From NCBI GenBank assembly GCA_963169105.1, contig OY720639.1, forward strand, positions 88,146,593 through 88,210,592: DNA of 64,000 nucleotides, written 5' to 3'. Positions 46,371-56,683 of the stretch are shown piece after piece; positions within the stretch are counted from its first letter, which is position 1, and each line of letters starts with the position of its first letter. A program made the position numbers and the translations under genes. The notes under the pieces were generated by a model, which saw nothing but the letters and a program-made list of their open reading frames with translations, had not been told where the DNA came from and made no database searches. Source of the stretch: Ceriagrion tenellum (lineage: Eukaryota; Arthropoda; Insecta; Odonata; Coenagrionidae).

Positions 46371-47008
46371 CACGCGACGAGCGATCGCAAATCGAACATT
46401 TTGAAGCTCATGTTGGGGGAGAGAGAAATTATTCCCTTCACAAGTCGGCGTGCTTCTGTTTGCGTTGGCCTCCTGCCCGTACCATTCACTCGCCACGCCA
46501 TTGGGAAGCACTTGCGTCGACCGTTTACGCCGGCTGAAGCCAAAAGGGTCCACCAATACTTTTTTTTATGGGCGTTGCCAGTAAACACTTGGATCCATTT
46601 CTCTGCCCACGGCTATGCCCATCATGTACTCTCAGGCATGTCCTACTCCGTTTCCCTCTTCCCCCTCCATTCGTCCCTCCACCACTCTCCGCCTCTGACG
46701 CCTCATAACCTTTATCCCTCCCCGGCCATTCACTTCTCCCTGCCGGGGTGTGCGGTGGCGTTTGCCGGTCGTTTCTATCGCCCCTACCTCAATCCACCCA
46801 GTAGTCACAGATTTTCTTTCTTTTCGGTTTCCTCTGAGGGGACATACGTCAGCGGAACCGTTTTGTTCAATTTGTGCAACAGGAATTTGAGAAACAGGAA
46901 GAAGCTGCATACTGTGCGAAATATACGACAGGTAGAAGAACAGAAAGAAAGAAGGGAGAAACAGGAAGAAGCTGCTCACTGCGCGAAATATTCGCACGGG
47001 TCAGCTAG
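46370..47008 (+). mobile_element. Helitron-like 3' end (5' extent uncertain)
   Basis: The sequence ends with a GCGAA-ATA-TTCGC hairpin (46983-46995), a 9-nt spacer, and CTAG at 47005-47008 followed by T. A short hairpin shortly before CTRR is the canonical Helitron terminus. Upstream, GAGAAACAGGAAGAAGCTGC occurs twice (about 46889 and 46956). The 205-codon plus frame 46401-47018 runs through the terminus and is probably not a gene; its N-terminal two thirds are Pro/His/Ser-rich from a C-rich patch. The block 46806-46890 recurs at 47472-47550. The left border is not defined. Confidence 0.55.
46806..46895 (+). repeat. Repeat shared with 47472-47560, copy 1
   Basis: CAGATTTTCTTTCTTTTC, then TCCTCTGAGG, ACGTCAGCGGAAC and GTTCAATTTGTG align in order with the copy about 670 bp downstream. 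Confidence 0.6.
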
Positions 47009-47062
47009 TATATATTAATTCCCGGAATATATAATTAATATGGCGTTTACTTTTCCCGCGGA

Positions 47063-47420
47063 CTACAACCTTGACGTGGTGGAAGGTCTGGGGCGTTCCA
47101 TGTCCCCATGAGATGGACCGGTGGGAGCAACTGCTCCCGGTTGGGCCACCCATACCAGATAGGTCGAAGGGCGGGAGCCGGACGAAAGGTAGTCCCGTGA
47201 TGGCGTCACGTGAAAAACACTGTTTGGAAGTGGCGATGGGAGTCCCCCCAACATTTACTACCCAGAAAAATGAACGTCATTCAAAGAGAAATTAATCCTA
47301 GCAACTACGGGACGCCGCCCACTGGGGCATCGGAGGATGCAAGGCCCCCGAGGTCCTCATCTCACGGAATCCTTACACAACAGGGTCATAACGGGATACC
47401 AGGACCACGGAAGATAAGCA
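47063..47420 (+). mobile_element. Possible 5' region of a non-LTR retrotransposon
   Basis: CTACAACCTTGACGTGGTGG, followed by TGCTCCCGGTTGGGCCACCC and AGGTCGAAGGGCGGGAGCC, resembles from memory a 5' leader common to arthropod and other invertebrate LINEs. No endonuclease frame follows; the stretch 47300-47420 degrades into purine-rich DNA. Recognition is by recall only. Confidence 0.4.
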
Positions 47421-47471
47421 GAAAAAGAAGAGGTCGTTCTCTGTCACCTCTTCCTCACTCCAGCCAACAGT

Positions 47472-47560
47472 TACAGGTTTTCTTTATTTATGTCTCTCCT
47501 AAGAGGAGATATAACGTCGGCGGAACGTTGGTGAATTTGTTTAGAAACTCGGAGAGTCAA
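47472..47560 (+). repeat. Repeat shared with 46806-46895, copy 2
   Basis: CAGGTTTTCTTTATTTATG, then CTCCTAAGAGG, ACGTCGGCGGAAC and GTGAATTTGTT match copy 1 in direct orientation. Confidence 0.6.
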
Positions 47561-47565
47561 ATTTT

Positions 47566-48460
47566 CCTTTTCATTAATGATTTTTATTCCTGACGTTCAC
47601 TCCACAGCATTCTCCCTATATTTATTATTTATTAGAAAATATTAGTAACAAGTTGTCCACACGGTCAGGTGGTAACATACATTAATACATTGAATTTTAT
47701 TGCTATTAACATATCCATGTTTGTACTTTGCAAAGACAAACAACAGTAATTCCTCATTTCAATCTCTTCTTGAAGGATCTTACAATATTAGAGAGTGGAA
47801 CGCAAACATTTATGGCCACCTTATTCCATACCATTTCTAAAACTCGCATGAGATAACTTGGGTCTCCATGTAAGGACCCCATGGGAGTTGAAGAGAACAC
47901 CTTAGGAGACATCTTGGTTTTCAGTAAAGGTCATTGATCCATACGGACAATTACATAAAAATATATACACACACGCACGTACTCGAGTCAATTATTTAAG
48001 GCAAAGTTTACATATTTTAAAAATTGTATTTGCAGACCGAGGTTTGAAAATAAATTTAAAATATTAGGTTCTATTGAGTTTCACCTTCTTGTATGGGTTG
48101 AATCTCGCAATTGAAATGTAACCTACTTCCTGATGACGTAGACCTTTAAATTTATTCCATAGATAGTTAGTTTAGTCCATAGAGATAAATACCGGTGACA
48201 ATGTAATAATGAACTTAAATAATGACGATGGATCACTAATTACGCCTTTACTAAAAGATTTTCTTGAGAATAAGCTGTTTGCCTGCTACAAATATGGAAG
48301 CCGAAATTTAATCAACTCCTCGATGAATTAGAGGCATGGAAGTGTGTCCGTTGACCCTCATCTGGTGACAATATATTAATCAAATATTACCGGCATTAAT
48401 AACTTAACTACTTGCTTATGTTCGAGGGATATGCCTTCAATTATGCCGCCCCTCTTCTTC
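47566..48460. other. No recognisable feature
   Basis: AT-rich; no repeat partner found. Confidence 0.4.
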
Positions 48461-48464
48461 ACGA

Positions 48465-48820
48465 AGTCGGGATGCCACGTGGGCATCGATGTATCGGACT
48501 ATTGAATGTTTTTTGGACAAGACATCGAAAAGATCGAGTAGTAAAATAATCCGATGACTAATGAGTGAGTGTTGAGTATTGTAATAAACATGGAAAAGTC
48601 GAAGTAAGATTTGAGGCTTTTCCGGCGTGATATGTTTGGTAGTTCTGTTCGGGTAGCCCACCGGGTGAGAGACTCCATATATTGCGGCACCAAGGAAGTC
48701 ACGACATTCTGTCCTGAAGACGATGGACGACTCGGCCATTGAAACTTCGGCAATCATGGAGTCTCTCACCCTATCGAAAAATGGACTTCTCGATGCTTTT
48801 TTAGTCGATGTGGCATCCCT
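48465..48820. repeat. Nested inverted repeats around a CTGAAGA...GAAAC core
   Basis: GGGTGAGAGACTCCAT (48663-48678) is perfectly complementary to 48756-48771, and GGGATGCCAC (48469-48478) to 48810-48819. Between the inner arms lie CCTGAAGACG (48713-48722) and GAAAC (48741-48745). Minus-strand open frames 48437-48769 and 48499-48753 cross both arms and are probably incidental. Confidence 0.7.
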
Positions 48821-48825
48821 ACCAC

Positions 48826-49719
48826 TAAGGAGTCGTTCTCCTCTTGGCAGACGTAATGTAGCCTTTGAAGAAGATTCCTGAATATGACATTAGTAGTCTT
48901 TAAAAATGATTGACTTTGGTACGATTTTACTTGAGAATACTCTTAGTTTTCATCGAAAAATAGCAAAACTTTTACATACATTCTAATTCATTTTGAAAAT
49001 AACATTTCAGATAAGAGCCATTTGGCACGTTTCGTTTAAGGAGCCCCTGGCGATGTTTCAATTTGTGGTTTAAATGGCTAAATAGACTTCTTCATTAAAA
49101 ATGTTATTAAATGTTGAATTTCTAAAAGACGAGATAAGTTCCATACGTGCCTTCAGTGAGAAAAATGAACTTCGCATGCGCAGTAACATTGTTAGAGAAG
49201 AGAATAGAACTTCTTATTTAAACGTTGGTAATTTACATGTCTTCTGTACAGTGGTAAATTATATATCTTTATTATAAATTACCTACCAATGTAACGTCTA
49301 AATCTACTGTGAATGCTTTGAAAAATGAACTTGTACTCCTGTTGCTATAGAAAATCCTTCCTGGTGACTTACTGTACTACATTGTTGAATTGACAGATTA
49401 GATGCTTGGAGTAGAGGGCTTTCATTGGTAGGGTTGACTTTGTTATGAGAATGTAGGAAGTAGGATTTCCTTTCATTAAACAACAAATGATTGGAGGAAC
49501 TCCAATTACAAATTTTACTTAATTTTTGCTAACTTATTAGCATCCAAAAATGTACACGTCAAGACCTTTTTTTCCGGATGAAGTGGGAAACAGGCTGTTA
49601 TAAGAATCAGTGAACATTTCTACGAGCCAAGTTAAATACGCCAGCAGTCTTCAGTACAATGTAGCTGCACTATTGGGTTTATATAGCCGCATCCTGGAAA
49701 GCAACCACTAAATTAGACG
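48826..49719. other. No recognisable feature
   Basis: AT-rich; no repeat partner found. Confidence 0.4.
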
Positions 49720-50420
49720 GATTGGTTGTGATTACAATGTGCAGTGCTCATCATTGCATTTTGGCAATGTCACTGATTGCGAGTTTAATGGGGACGGGAA
49801 TTCCTGTAATCCGTTTATCTGTGTCTATATACATTTTCACTTCTAGGTCTCGCGTTCTATTTTTTCTCAGGGTACCCTCTTTGTGCTTTGCCCATTTTGC
49901 TGTCCCAGTTTCCGCTACCATTCCTCTCGCCTAATCCTTTCCGCAGCCCAGGCACTTCTGTTATGATCATCTATCTCAAAACTTGCCACTAATCTCTTTA
50001 GAAAAAATTCCGACACCAAGCCTTTTGAATCGCCTTAAAAGATGGTGTCCGTTGTCCAGCAACTATGGTCCTTCTATTTCTTCCCAGTCTTCCGTTCTTA
50101 TCTTTTAGATGTATCGTATTTTTTTATGGCGAGATGCGGGGAGTTTTTTTCCCCACATTTTGTTTCACATATCATTTTCTGAGGTTCCCTTTGTCCGTGT
50201 GATTTCTTCCCCAGCCTTCTGGTCTGTTTCTCCTGCTCCTTAGCCGTGGCTTGTCTCGTCGTTAGAATGTATTTATTTATATCCCTATTGCAGGCTTCGA
50301 TGTCCCTTTGCTTCCTTCTGTCTTCTGACCATCTTGAAGGTGGATAAGCTTTTAAAAGATTTTTTTCAAAGTTTAATTCATCATAGCCTCGGCCAATGAC
50401 ATGTCTGGAATCCAAAATTA
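49720..50420 (-). pseudogene. Possible decayed coding sequence of unknown origin
   Basis: Minus-strand frames contain protein-like, charged stretches: 50415-50098 is open for 105 codons (rich in Lys, Arg, Glu), and further down, in a shifted frame, WAKHKEGTLRKNRTRDLEVK and YIDTDKRITGIPVP (about 49885-49760). Several stops and frame changes separate them. It could be a LINE segment upstream of the RT domain, but no diagnostic motif is present. Composition is unlike the surrounding AT-rich DNA. Confidence 0.3.
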
Positions 50421-51279
50421 TGGCTTCAGGTATGCATACTTGTCTCCCTTATGCTATAATCAATTGCCATCTTACGTCTATTCTATGTAACGCGTTAACT
50501 TATTACTTGTCACATTACGAAATTTGTCGACGACTGGATAGGTAATTTAAGCTAATGGTTTATCGCAACTCAGTTCCTCGAGCCCAAATTCCCAATGAAA
50601 GTGGTAGCGAAATATGGTGGCGGTCGTCCGCGCACAGATTGAGTTCAAAGAGGGGAGTACTCGTGTGGAAGAGGTGAGATGATAGGTCATAGAAGATAAA
50701 CGGTGTCATCGTCAATGTTTTCAACCTAAGACTATCTGAAGAATTCAATCAAGACCCTAAGAGAGCTAGAAAGTTGATCAGAATAAAAGGTTGAGCATGT
50801 TCAAGTTCGTTCGCAACGGACGTTTTCGTTCTTGGTAACCATGGCAGTTGGATTCGGAGAGCACGTTAATCCTCGGTGCTCAACCATTTTGTAGAAAATG
50901 GACACTTTCTCTAGGAAGGATACTCTGTGTAGCAGCCGTCATGTATCTCTGCCACTAGACAAAGTTGAACTTTAAACTCCTAACACATTGAAGCGAGCAT
51001 ATTGCAGAGAAAGGATGTTTCTCGCGTCTGGTTCTTCGTGTTGCTGATGTTAAACTCATCAAAACCTGTTCTTTAAGTTAATCATAAATATTATTTCTCA
51101 AAGGCGTTTTTTGTCACAACGCCATAACTCCCATTATTCTTCATCAAAGTTAATGATTCAATGATCGTTTTAAAGCTTATGTTCCTCATTATTGACGAAA
51201 AATAGACAAATAGTTAAAAATAAAAGTTTTTGTCAAAACATTTTTTTTAATGATCAAATATTAACAGTACCATTTGTTG
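50421..51279. other. No recognisable feature
   Basis: Mixed composition; no repeat partner found. Confidence 0.4.
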
Positions 51280-51970
51280 AAAATATACTAATGCTTACCT
51301 CCTGGTATCTTTTTCTACTTATCTTCTCCTTTGTTTGGTGCATGGACTTATTCCCGGGTCTTATAGGAGTATTGTCCGCCGTTATATACAGGGTTCTAGT
51401 CCGTCAACGGCCCCGAAAAATACCAATAATAAAACTCCTTGTTTGCTTACCGACATAGTTCAATGGGAAAACCGTGCTACCATATGTGTCATTATCCTCT
51501 GAGGCTTTTCCCTCAATTTAGTCTTCAATTGTGTTCTTCACAAACCCATTGTGACTCAGGTGTGTCCAATCCATCTGGTTCTATTATTTCTGTATGGTGT
51601 TCCATATGGTTCTTTTCTCCTCTGTTCTTCTGAACACTTCATCATTTCTTATTTTTTCGGATAATTTCATCTTCAGAATACTCCAGCACCAGGTTTCGAA
51701 GGCTTCTATTATTATTTTCTGGTCAGCCTTTCCAGTGGTCCATGCTTCCGATCTGTAGTGTTCTATGCTCCGCATGAATGTTTTCACGTACTGTTTCCTG
51801 GTTTGTAGTCCTATCTTCTTTGAGACTATCAGTTGTCCTTTTCCCATGATCGCCTTCCCAGCTTGGGCTATTATCCGCTTGATGCCCGTTATTTTCTCTA
51901 GTTGTATTTCAGTAATAGTGTTGAATTTCGAGTTTAAATTGCAAGGAAATTGCTTGGAAATACCGGGACA
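51280..51970 (-). mobile_element. LINE family E, copy 4, interrupted by a 132-bp insert
   Basis: The minus frame 51973-51584 reads ITEIQLEKITGIKRIIAQAG, KKIGLQTRKQYVKTFMRSIE, EAWTTGKADQKIIIEAFETW, W..LKMKLSEKIRNDEVFRR and NTIQK. This is the GY/SE.W...DQK...AFE.W.WR.M block after the RT palm, retained over 129 codons. Homology to copies 1, 2 and 5 continues to 51280, but 51363-51494 is an unrelated insert placed between GGGTCTT and CCTCTG of the element. The 3' terminus seen in the other copies is missing. Confidence 0.85.
51363..51494 (+). repeat. 132-bp repeat, copy 1 (inside LINE E copy 4)
   Basis: Base-for-base identical to the complement of 52675-52806, from ATAGGAGTATTGTCC to TATGTGTCATTA. 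It contains GGGTTCTAGTCC (51392-51403), one mismatch from a pol III box B, but no matching box A was seen. There is no clear target duplication and no terminal inverted repeat. No protein is recognised in either direction. Confidence 0.9.
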
Positions 51971-52674
51971 CAATTTTATATAAATACCAACAGTATTTAT
52001 TTAATGGCACTTAATTAATGACAAGTAATTTGACGATGAAACGACCTCAATGAACTCGACTTTATGAACGAATTGGAAAATAATATTACTTCTGTGGATT
52101 TTTTTTGCCAAATTTAGAGCGGACGTGCTCATTCAACCCAGTCTTCTTTTTTTTGTGCGTCCGCGATTCCTGTTAAGCCCTATTTTCCCCCCACTCGATC
52201 TCTCTCTTTCATCGGGTTATTTGACCGAAATATTTTTTTCGGAATGATTTGGGCCAGCGCGTGTGCATGGGATCCCTTTTGTCTCGACGTTCTCCACTCT
52301 AACTCCGTGGCGTATCGCCGCGTGGATATGGCCTTTGAGTGCTCGGCCAAACAAATCGTTTTCGAAGCAAAGCCAACGTTATTTCATTCTAAAACGGTAC
52401 GCTATCCCATACGCTTGCTCTTTGGCTTCGCGGTCTTTTCCGAGAGGGCTCTCTCTCTCTGATTGTCGCCTCTTCCCTTTCTGCTGCGGTCATCCTTTCT
52501 CTCTCCCAGAGTGAAGGATCCCTTCTTTGGCTTCGGTTTTGGGGAATTTTGGGCGATTTTTTTCCTCCAAATTAGAAGAATGGGTGGTCATTTTTTTCTT
52601 TCCTCCGAATAGAAAAAAATCTCTTTGATTACGGTAGCTGATATCTTTCATTTCGGTTAAGGAAGACTTCTCTT
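51971..52674. other. Spacer between the 132-bp inverted repeats; GC-rich patch 52120-52540
   Basis: Contains the overlapping plus frames 52244-52462 and 52263-52514 and a CT run near 52450. No domain recognised. The minus frame 52490-52726 enters the second 132-bp copy. Confidence 0.4.
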
Positions 52675-52806
52675 TAATGACACATATGGTAGCACGGTTT
52701 TCCCATTGAACTATGTCGGTAAGCAAACAAGGAGTTTTATTATTGGTATTTTTCGGGGCCGTTGACGGACTAGAACCCTGTATATAACGGCGGACAATAC
52801 TCCTAT
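52675..52806 (-). repeat. 132-bp repeat, copy 2 (inverted)
   Basis: Perfect reverse complement of 51363-51494, 1180 bp away. The flanks (TCTTCTCTT on the left, TTATTAGGGCC on the right) are unrelated to those of copy 1. Confidence 0.9.
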
Positions 52807-52809
52807 TTA

Positions 52810-52855
52810 TTAGGGCCTGATGAAGCTGACTGGAATGCTAGCGAAATGGTCGTCC
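52810..52855 (+). repeat. Solo CTGATGA...GAAA motif
   Basis: CTGATGA at 52817-52823 is followed by A, GCT...AGC able to pair, and GAAA at 52843-52846, then TGGTCGTCC. It is the solo copy closest to a hammerhead-type core in spacing. Confidence 0.5.
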
Positions 52856-52985
52856 ACAAAAATCTTTAACGCAGGGAAAACCCGAAATATACCAGAAAAG
52901 AAGAAAATCGGGGAAGCCGTCGTAATAAACAAGGACTTTATTTAACTGAGAGAGGTTAACTTACGTTGTGTGACAATGACTACAT

Positions 52986-53172
52986 TTACCAATCGAACTC
53001 AGATCGATATGATCGCGGACCGATCTTAACATTCCAAGCCGGCCGACTCGGATCGCCTGGATTAGCAGAGATAGCGGGCCGAGTTGGCCCGCTTCTCATA
53101 TCGATATCGCTAGCCCGTTGTGTTTAGCATACCGAGCTAAACCGGCCAAATCGATCTGAGTTCGATTGGTAA
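52986..53172. mobile_element. Palindromic MITE family F, copy 1
   Basis: 187 bp with perfect 23-bp inverted termini: TTACCAATCGAACTCAGATC.. at 52986-53008 against 53150-53172. The interior holds further self-complementary GATCG and CGGGCC blocks. It matches 60540-60680 in inverted orientation, including AGCTCGGTAT and AAGCGGGC..ACTCGGCCCGCT. Confidence 0.9.
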
Positions 53173-53309
53173 CCGTGGTGAATGAAAATTTATTTGTTGT
53201 ATGGGGAAGAAAATATTCGTTGTTTTGATGGCTTGTTAAGATGGCTCTGGTTTCGCTATGAGATGAGTCAAGACATATACTAAGATTCAAATTTTTATGT
53301 TTTTAGTTT

Positions 53310-53790
53310 GAAAAATCCCGCTTTCACTGATGTGATGGGTTACCTATTTAAAACCAAAACTAAGATGCAAAATGTGCTGATTTATCCACAAATATATTTT
53401 TAATGATTACGAGGCCATAGAGGCCGACTGCAGCGCCATTTACCTTGAAACTCCGCATTTCGACTTCAATTACAGCAATACCTTGGTGGTAACGGTGGAT
53501 ATTCAAATGTCTATTATTTATCCTATTTCCTAAGACTTTTTGCTTTTTATTAGCAGTTGAAATAAAAAGGTTGAATAAGCTTTTGTGTTCAAATTGGTAT
53601 TTTTCTGCTGTAATCTGAGCAACCTTCGTATGAGCCTGTTTCTAAATCTCCACATTCAAGGCTCAATTACAGTAAGACTGTCAACGAATCTCTGTTTAAT
53701 TTTCATTTCCAGTTATGAAACGCACTTCAAAGATGCTATTTACAAAACTTCAAAAATCTGGGATAAGCGACCCTGAAGCCAGATACACCT
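53310..53790 (+). repeat. Repeat family G, copy 1
   Basis: Collinear with 55470-55960: AAAATGTGC.GATT.TTCC.., GGCGCCATTT-type block, TTTTTCTG.TGTAATCT.AGCA, CAAGGCT.AATTAC, AACGCACTTCAAAGAT and GACCCTGAAGCCAGA near the end. Family B copy 3 starts at its right border. Confidence 0.7.
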
Positions 53791-54863
53791 TTAAGGTAGT
53801 TTGAGCGAGATAATTCCAAATTCATGATGGAGATCGTATTTAAATTATACTTTTTTTAATTTTAAGCTGCTGTAGGAAGCATGAAAAAATCTTGCATTAT
53901 CAATGGTGCATTAATATACTTTTATAGGATTAATTCTAAGTAATTATTTATTATATATTTATATATAATAATAAGTAATTAAATAAATGTACTTGAATAA
54001 GTCTTGCAATTCACTAATTATGTTCACTTGTTATGCTTAAAACTACTTCACATTGAAAGTTCTCTTGCGATTCAGAAAAAATTACTGCCGTAACTATACG
54101 ATTTATCTAAAAAAAATAGTTGATAAAACGTACAAACTACACACTTTTCATGTTTTTACGAGATTTAGGTGCCAAACAAAAGGTTTTTGTGATCCTGAAG
54201 AAATGACTGCAGAAATTCTATAATTCATTTTCAAAAATAGTCAAGAAAACACACAGGCTACACAGTGCTCATTTCTGACGAGATCTAGGTATTTGAAGTT
54301 TCTCATTCTCTAAAAAATAAACTCTAGCTGGAGTGCTTACCTGTGCCATTTCCCACATAAAGGGCTGGTTTTTTTTCGTCCATAATCTCGTGAAAGTAGT
54401 TCGGTTGACATTATGATATCCCTGGAAGGGTGAGACATTTATCTTTAATATGAAAGTGATAAAAATTACTCCGGAAACTCTGATTTATTTTTAAAAACAA
54501 CTGAGAATACATAAAAAAACTACACTATCAATTTTGTTACGAGATCTAGGCGTTGAGAATTTCTCATTTTCTTATAACTCTATATCTTATCTCTTATAAT
54601 TACTCTTATAATAAATAATAATAAAAAAATAGAATAAAATAAATAATAATAAAAACTCTTATAACTAGGTCTCTCTGGTGAGCATACATCTGCAATTTCC
54701 CATACAAAATGGCTGGTATTTTTCGTCAAAAGTCTATCTCGGAAAGTAGTTCGGTATGGTAATGATATTTTAGTATCTCTGGAAGATTGAGGTGATTTTC
54801 TTTAAAATGAGATCAAATGTATTGATTTCTAGTTAAAATGATATTTCGCTAAAACTACCGAAA
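53791..54863 (-). mobile_element. TTAA-flanked MITE family B, copy 3, internally expanded
   Basis: It begins TTAA-GGTAGTTTGAGCGAGAT at 53791 and ends AATGATATTTCGCTAAAACTACC at about 54859, in opposite orientation to copies 1 and 2. Copies 1 and 2 are 562-592 bp; this one is about 1070 bp because an internal segment is present about three times (54076-54183, 54198-54456 and 54460-54830), each with ACTACAC followed by ACGAGAT.TAGG. The last four bases read GAAA instead of TTAA. Confidence 0.8.
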
Positions 54864-55469
54864 GCTGGTTTGGTGATAACTTTCTCGGTTTTACCCCGGC
54901 CATTCGAGTCTGTCCATCTTCTTTCGATTCTCTTCGTTTGAGACGGCCGAAGTGGTGAGAGCGAGCGAGCTCCTTTTGCGATCGAGTACAACCGGTATGT
55001 CCTTTCACATCCTGACGCTACCCATTCATTTCTCAAGCCTTCCTTCCCCCTCCCACGGCAAACACTTCTTGAGTACCCGTACTCGTTGCAAATAAGCGGG
55101 CATTTATGCTAATCTCGGCGCACCCAAGTTTCACTCTCTTCCATTCATGCTGATTGATGACTTCGCTTATTTTCGCGGTAGTACGGTAGCGGTTTAATGT
55201 GTGTGGAGCTCTCGCAAAACTTCCTGGAGCTGAACTGCGGATGGTTTAGGTACACGTGCTGTGGAACTTTCAAATTCTTTTCAATGGTAGGGAGGGGGAG
55301 GAAGGTTGTCTCGTGTGGGGGTCAGAAAACCTTTGTGCTTGCTTCCAACAAGAGCGCTTCAATGAGTTCAATGACGCGCAATTTCCTTTCGTCCTGTTCC
55401 GATTCTATTCTCTATGAGACCTTAAGATAAGGTTAATTATTAAGGTGTTTGTACACCACATCCGAATGT
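54864..55469. other. GC-rich patch 54880-55110, then unassigned DNA
   Basis: The minus frame 54833-55036 starts inside the end of the MITE and is probably spurious, as is the plus frame 55197-55430. No domain recognised. Confidence 0.35.
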
Positions 55470-55982
55470 TTTCACTGATTAAATGAAAAAAAAACTATTT
55501 ATAACCAAAATTAAGGTGTAAAATGTGCAGATTATTCCGAGAATTTAGTTTAATGACAACATTTTTCCAGCCATAGGGTATTCGGCGCCATTTGCATGGA
55601 ACTACCTCACTTGGCTTCTGTGACGGCCGTCATACTCTAATATACTTAAAAAATAGGCGGTATGATGCCTATGTTTTGTTTTTATTCAACTTCCAAGGAC
55701 TATTTGCATCTAATTATTAGTTTTTATTACACATTTGAATGAGCTTTCATGTTAAAATGACGTTTTTCTGTTATAATCTAAGCATTCTCCGTAAGAGCCT
55801 ATGTTAATATTTCCACTTTCAAGGCTGAATTACGATAAAACTAGCCAGGAAACATTCTTGTTCTTTCATCTCAGTTTAAAAAACGCACTTCAAAGATACT
55901 TTAGTCAATTCTCCGGAAAATCTGGAGTACGTGATCCTGAGGCCAGAGACAACTTTAAGGCGATGCTTCACACCACCTCAAT
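55440..55982 (+). repeat. Repeat family G, copy 2
   Basis: The part 55470-55960 matches 53310-53790. The ends TTAAGGTGTTTGTACACC (about 55440) and, complemented, TTGAGGTGGTGTGAAGC (about 55982) are loosely inverted, which suggests a TTAA-type MITE. At 55950 ACTTTAAGGCGATGC shows the sequence that in copy 1 is replaced by the family B element. Confidence 0.65.
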
Positions 55983-56074
55983 TGTCTAATTTGTCTTGAT
56001 TTTCGACCCCAAATGTTTTGTTCCAGAATTATTTTAACAGCTTTAAATTTTCAGAATACAAATAATGCACATTT

Positions 56075-56560
56075 ACCAAGAGAGACATGTTTCTCAAATA
56101 TGACAATTGTATGCTGGTGCATAAAAGTAATTACCGAGAAAACGGCAAGATAGAGAGTAAATTTTGACGATAACCATTACATGTATTGAAAAATCTCAAA
56201 CAAAGGGGGATGTGTCAATCCTTCTTCTATCAGAATGCTAAGGGTTAGTGGACATGTGTGCAAGATAACATCTGTAATTGGTTTCTTTCGACGAGATACC
56301 TGAATAGTTTTGGACAATCATATGCTCTGATTGTGACGCAAGTGGTTCAGACATTCCTCGCAAATCTTCAGTCAGCACTGTCTGTACGGGCTATCTAGAG
56401 ATATGGCAATAACTTAAAGGCGACTGTTTCCTTCAGCAATGGGTATCTAGGAGTGAGAAACCCCTGAAGTCAAAATGCCTCAATCGGGTGCTAATGTCGC
56501 TTCTGGCTGAATTTATACAGAACTATTTCCTACCGACGGGTAAGATACGTCCTCTTCTAG
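56075..56560 (+). repeat. Repeat family C, copy 2
   Basis: Matches 43235-43745 in order and orientation. Old divergence with many small gaps. Confidence 0.7.
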
Positions 56561-56683
56561 TGCGCCAATGAACCTGGATGCGCTTCAACTACATAGCACC
56601 TACAAAGCTCCTAATATCTCTGGTTGACGGCACTGAAATCATTGAAATTGTTTCCAACTGAAATATATGCTTTCGTCATCGTT

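Noticed and set aside
46401..47018. 205-codon open frame, longest in the window
   Set aside because: It lies in a C-rich patch and runs straight through a Helitron-type 3' terminus and a duplicated 20-bp segment. No domain is recognisable, so I did not call a gene.
48437..48769. 110-codon minus-strand frame
   Set aside because: It crosses both arms of a nested inverted repeat and overlaps a second frame in another phase; no domain seen.
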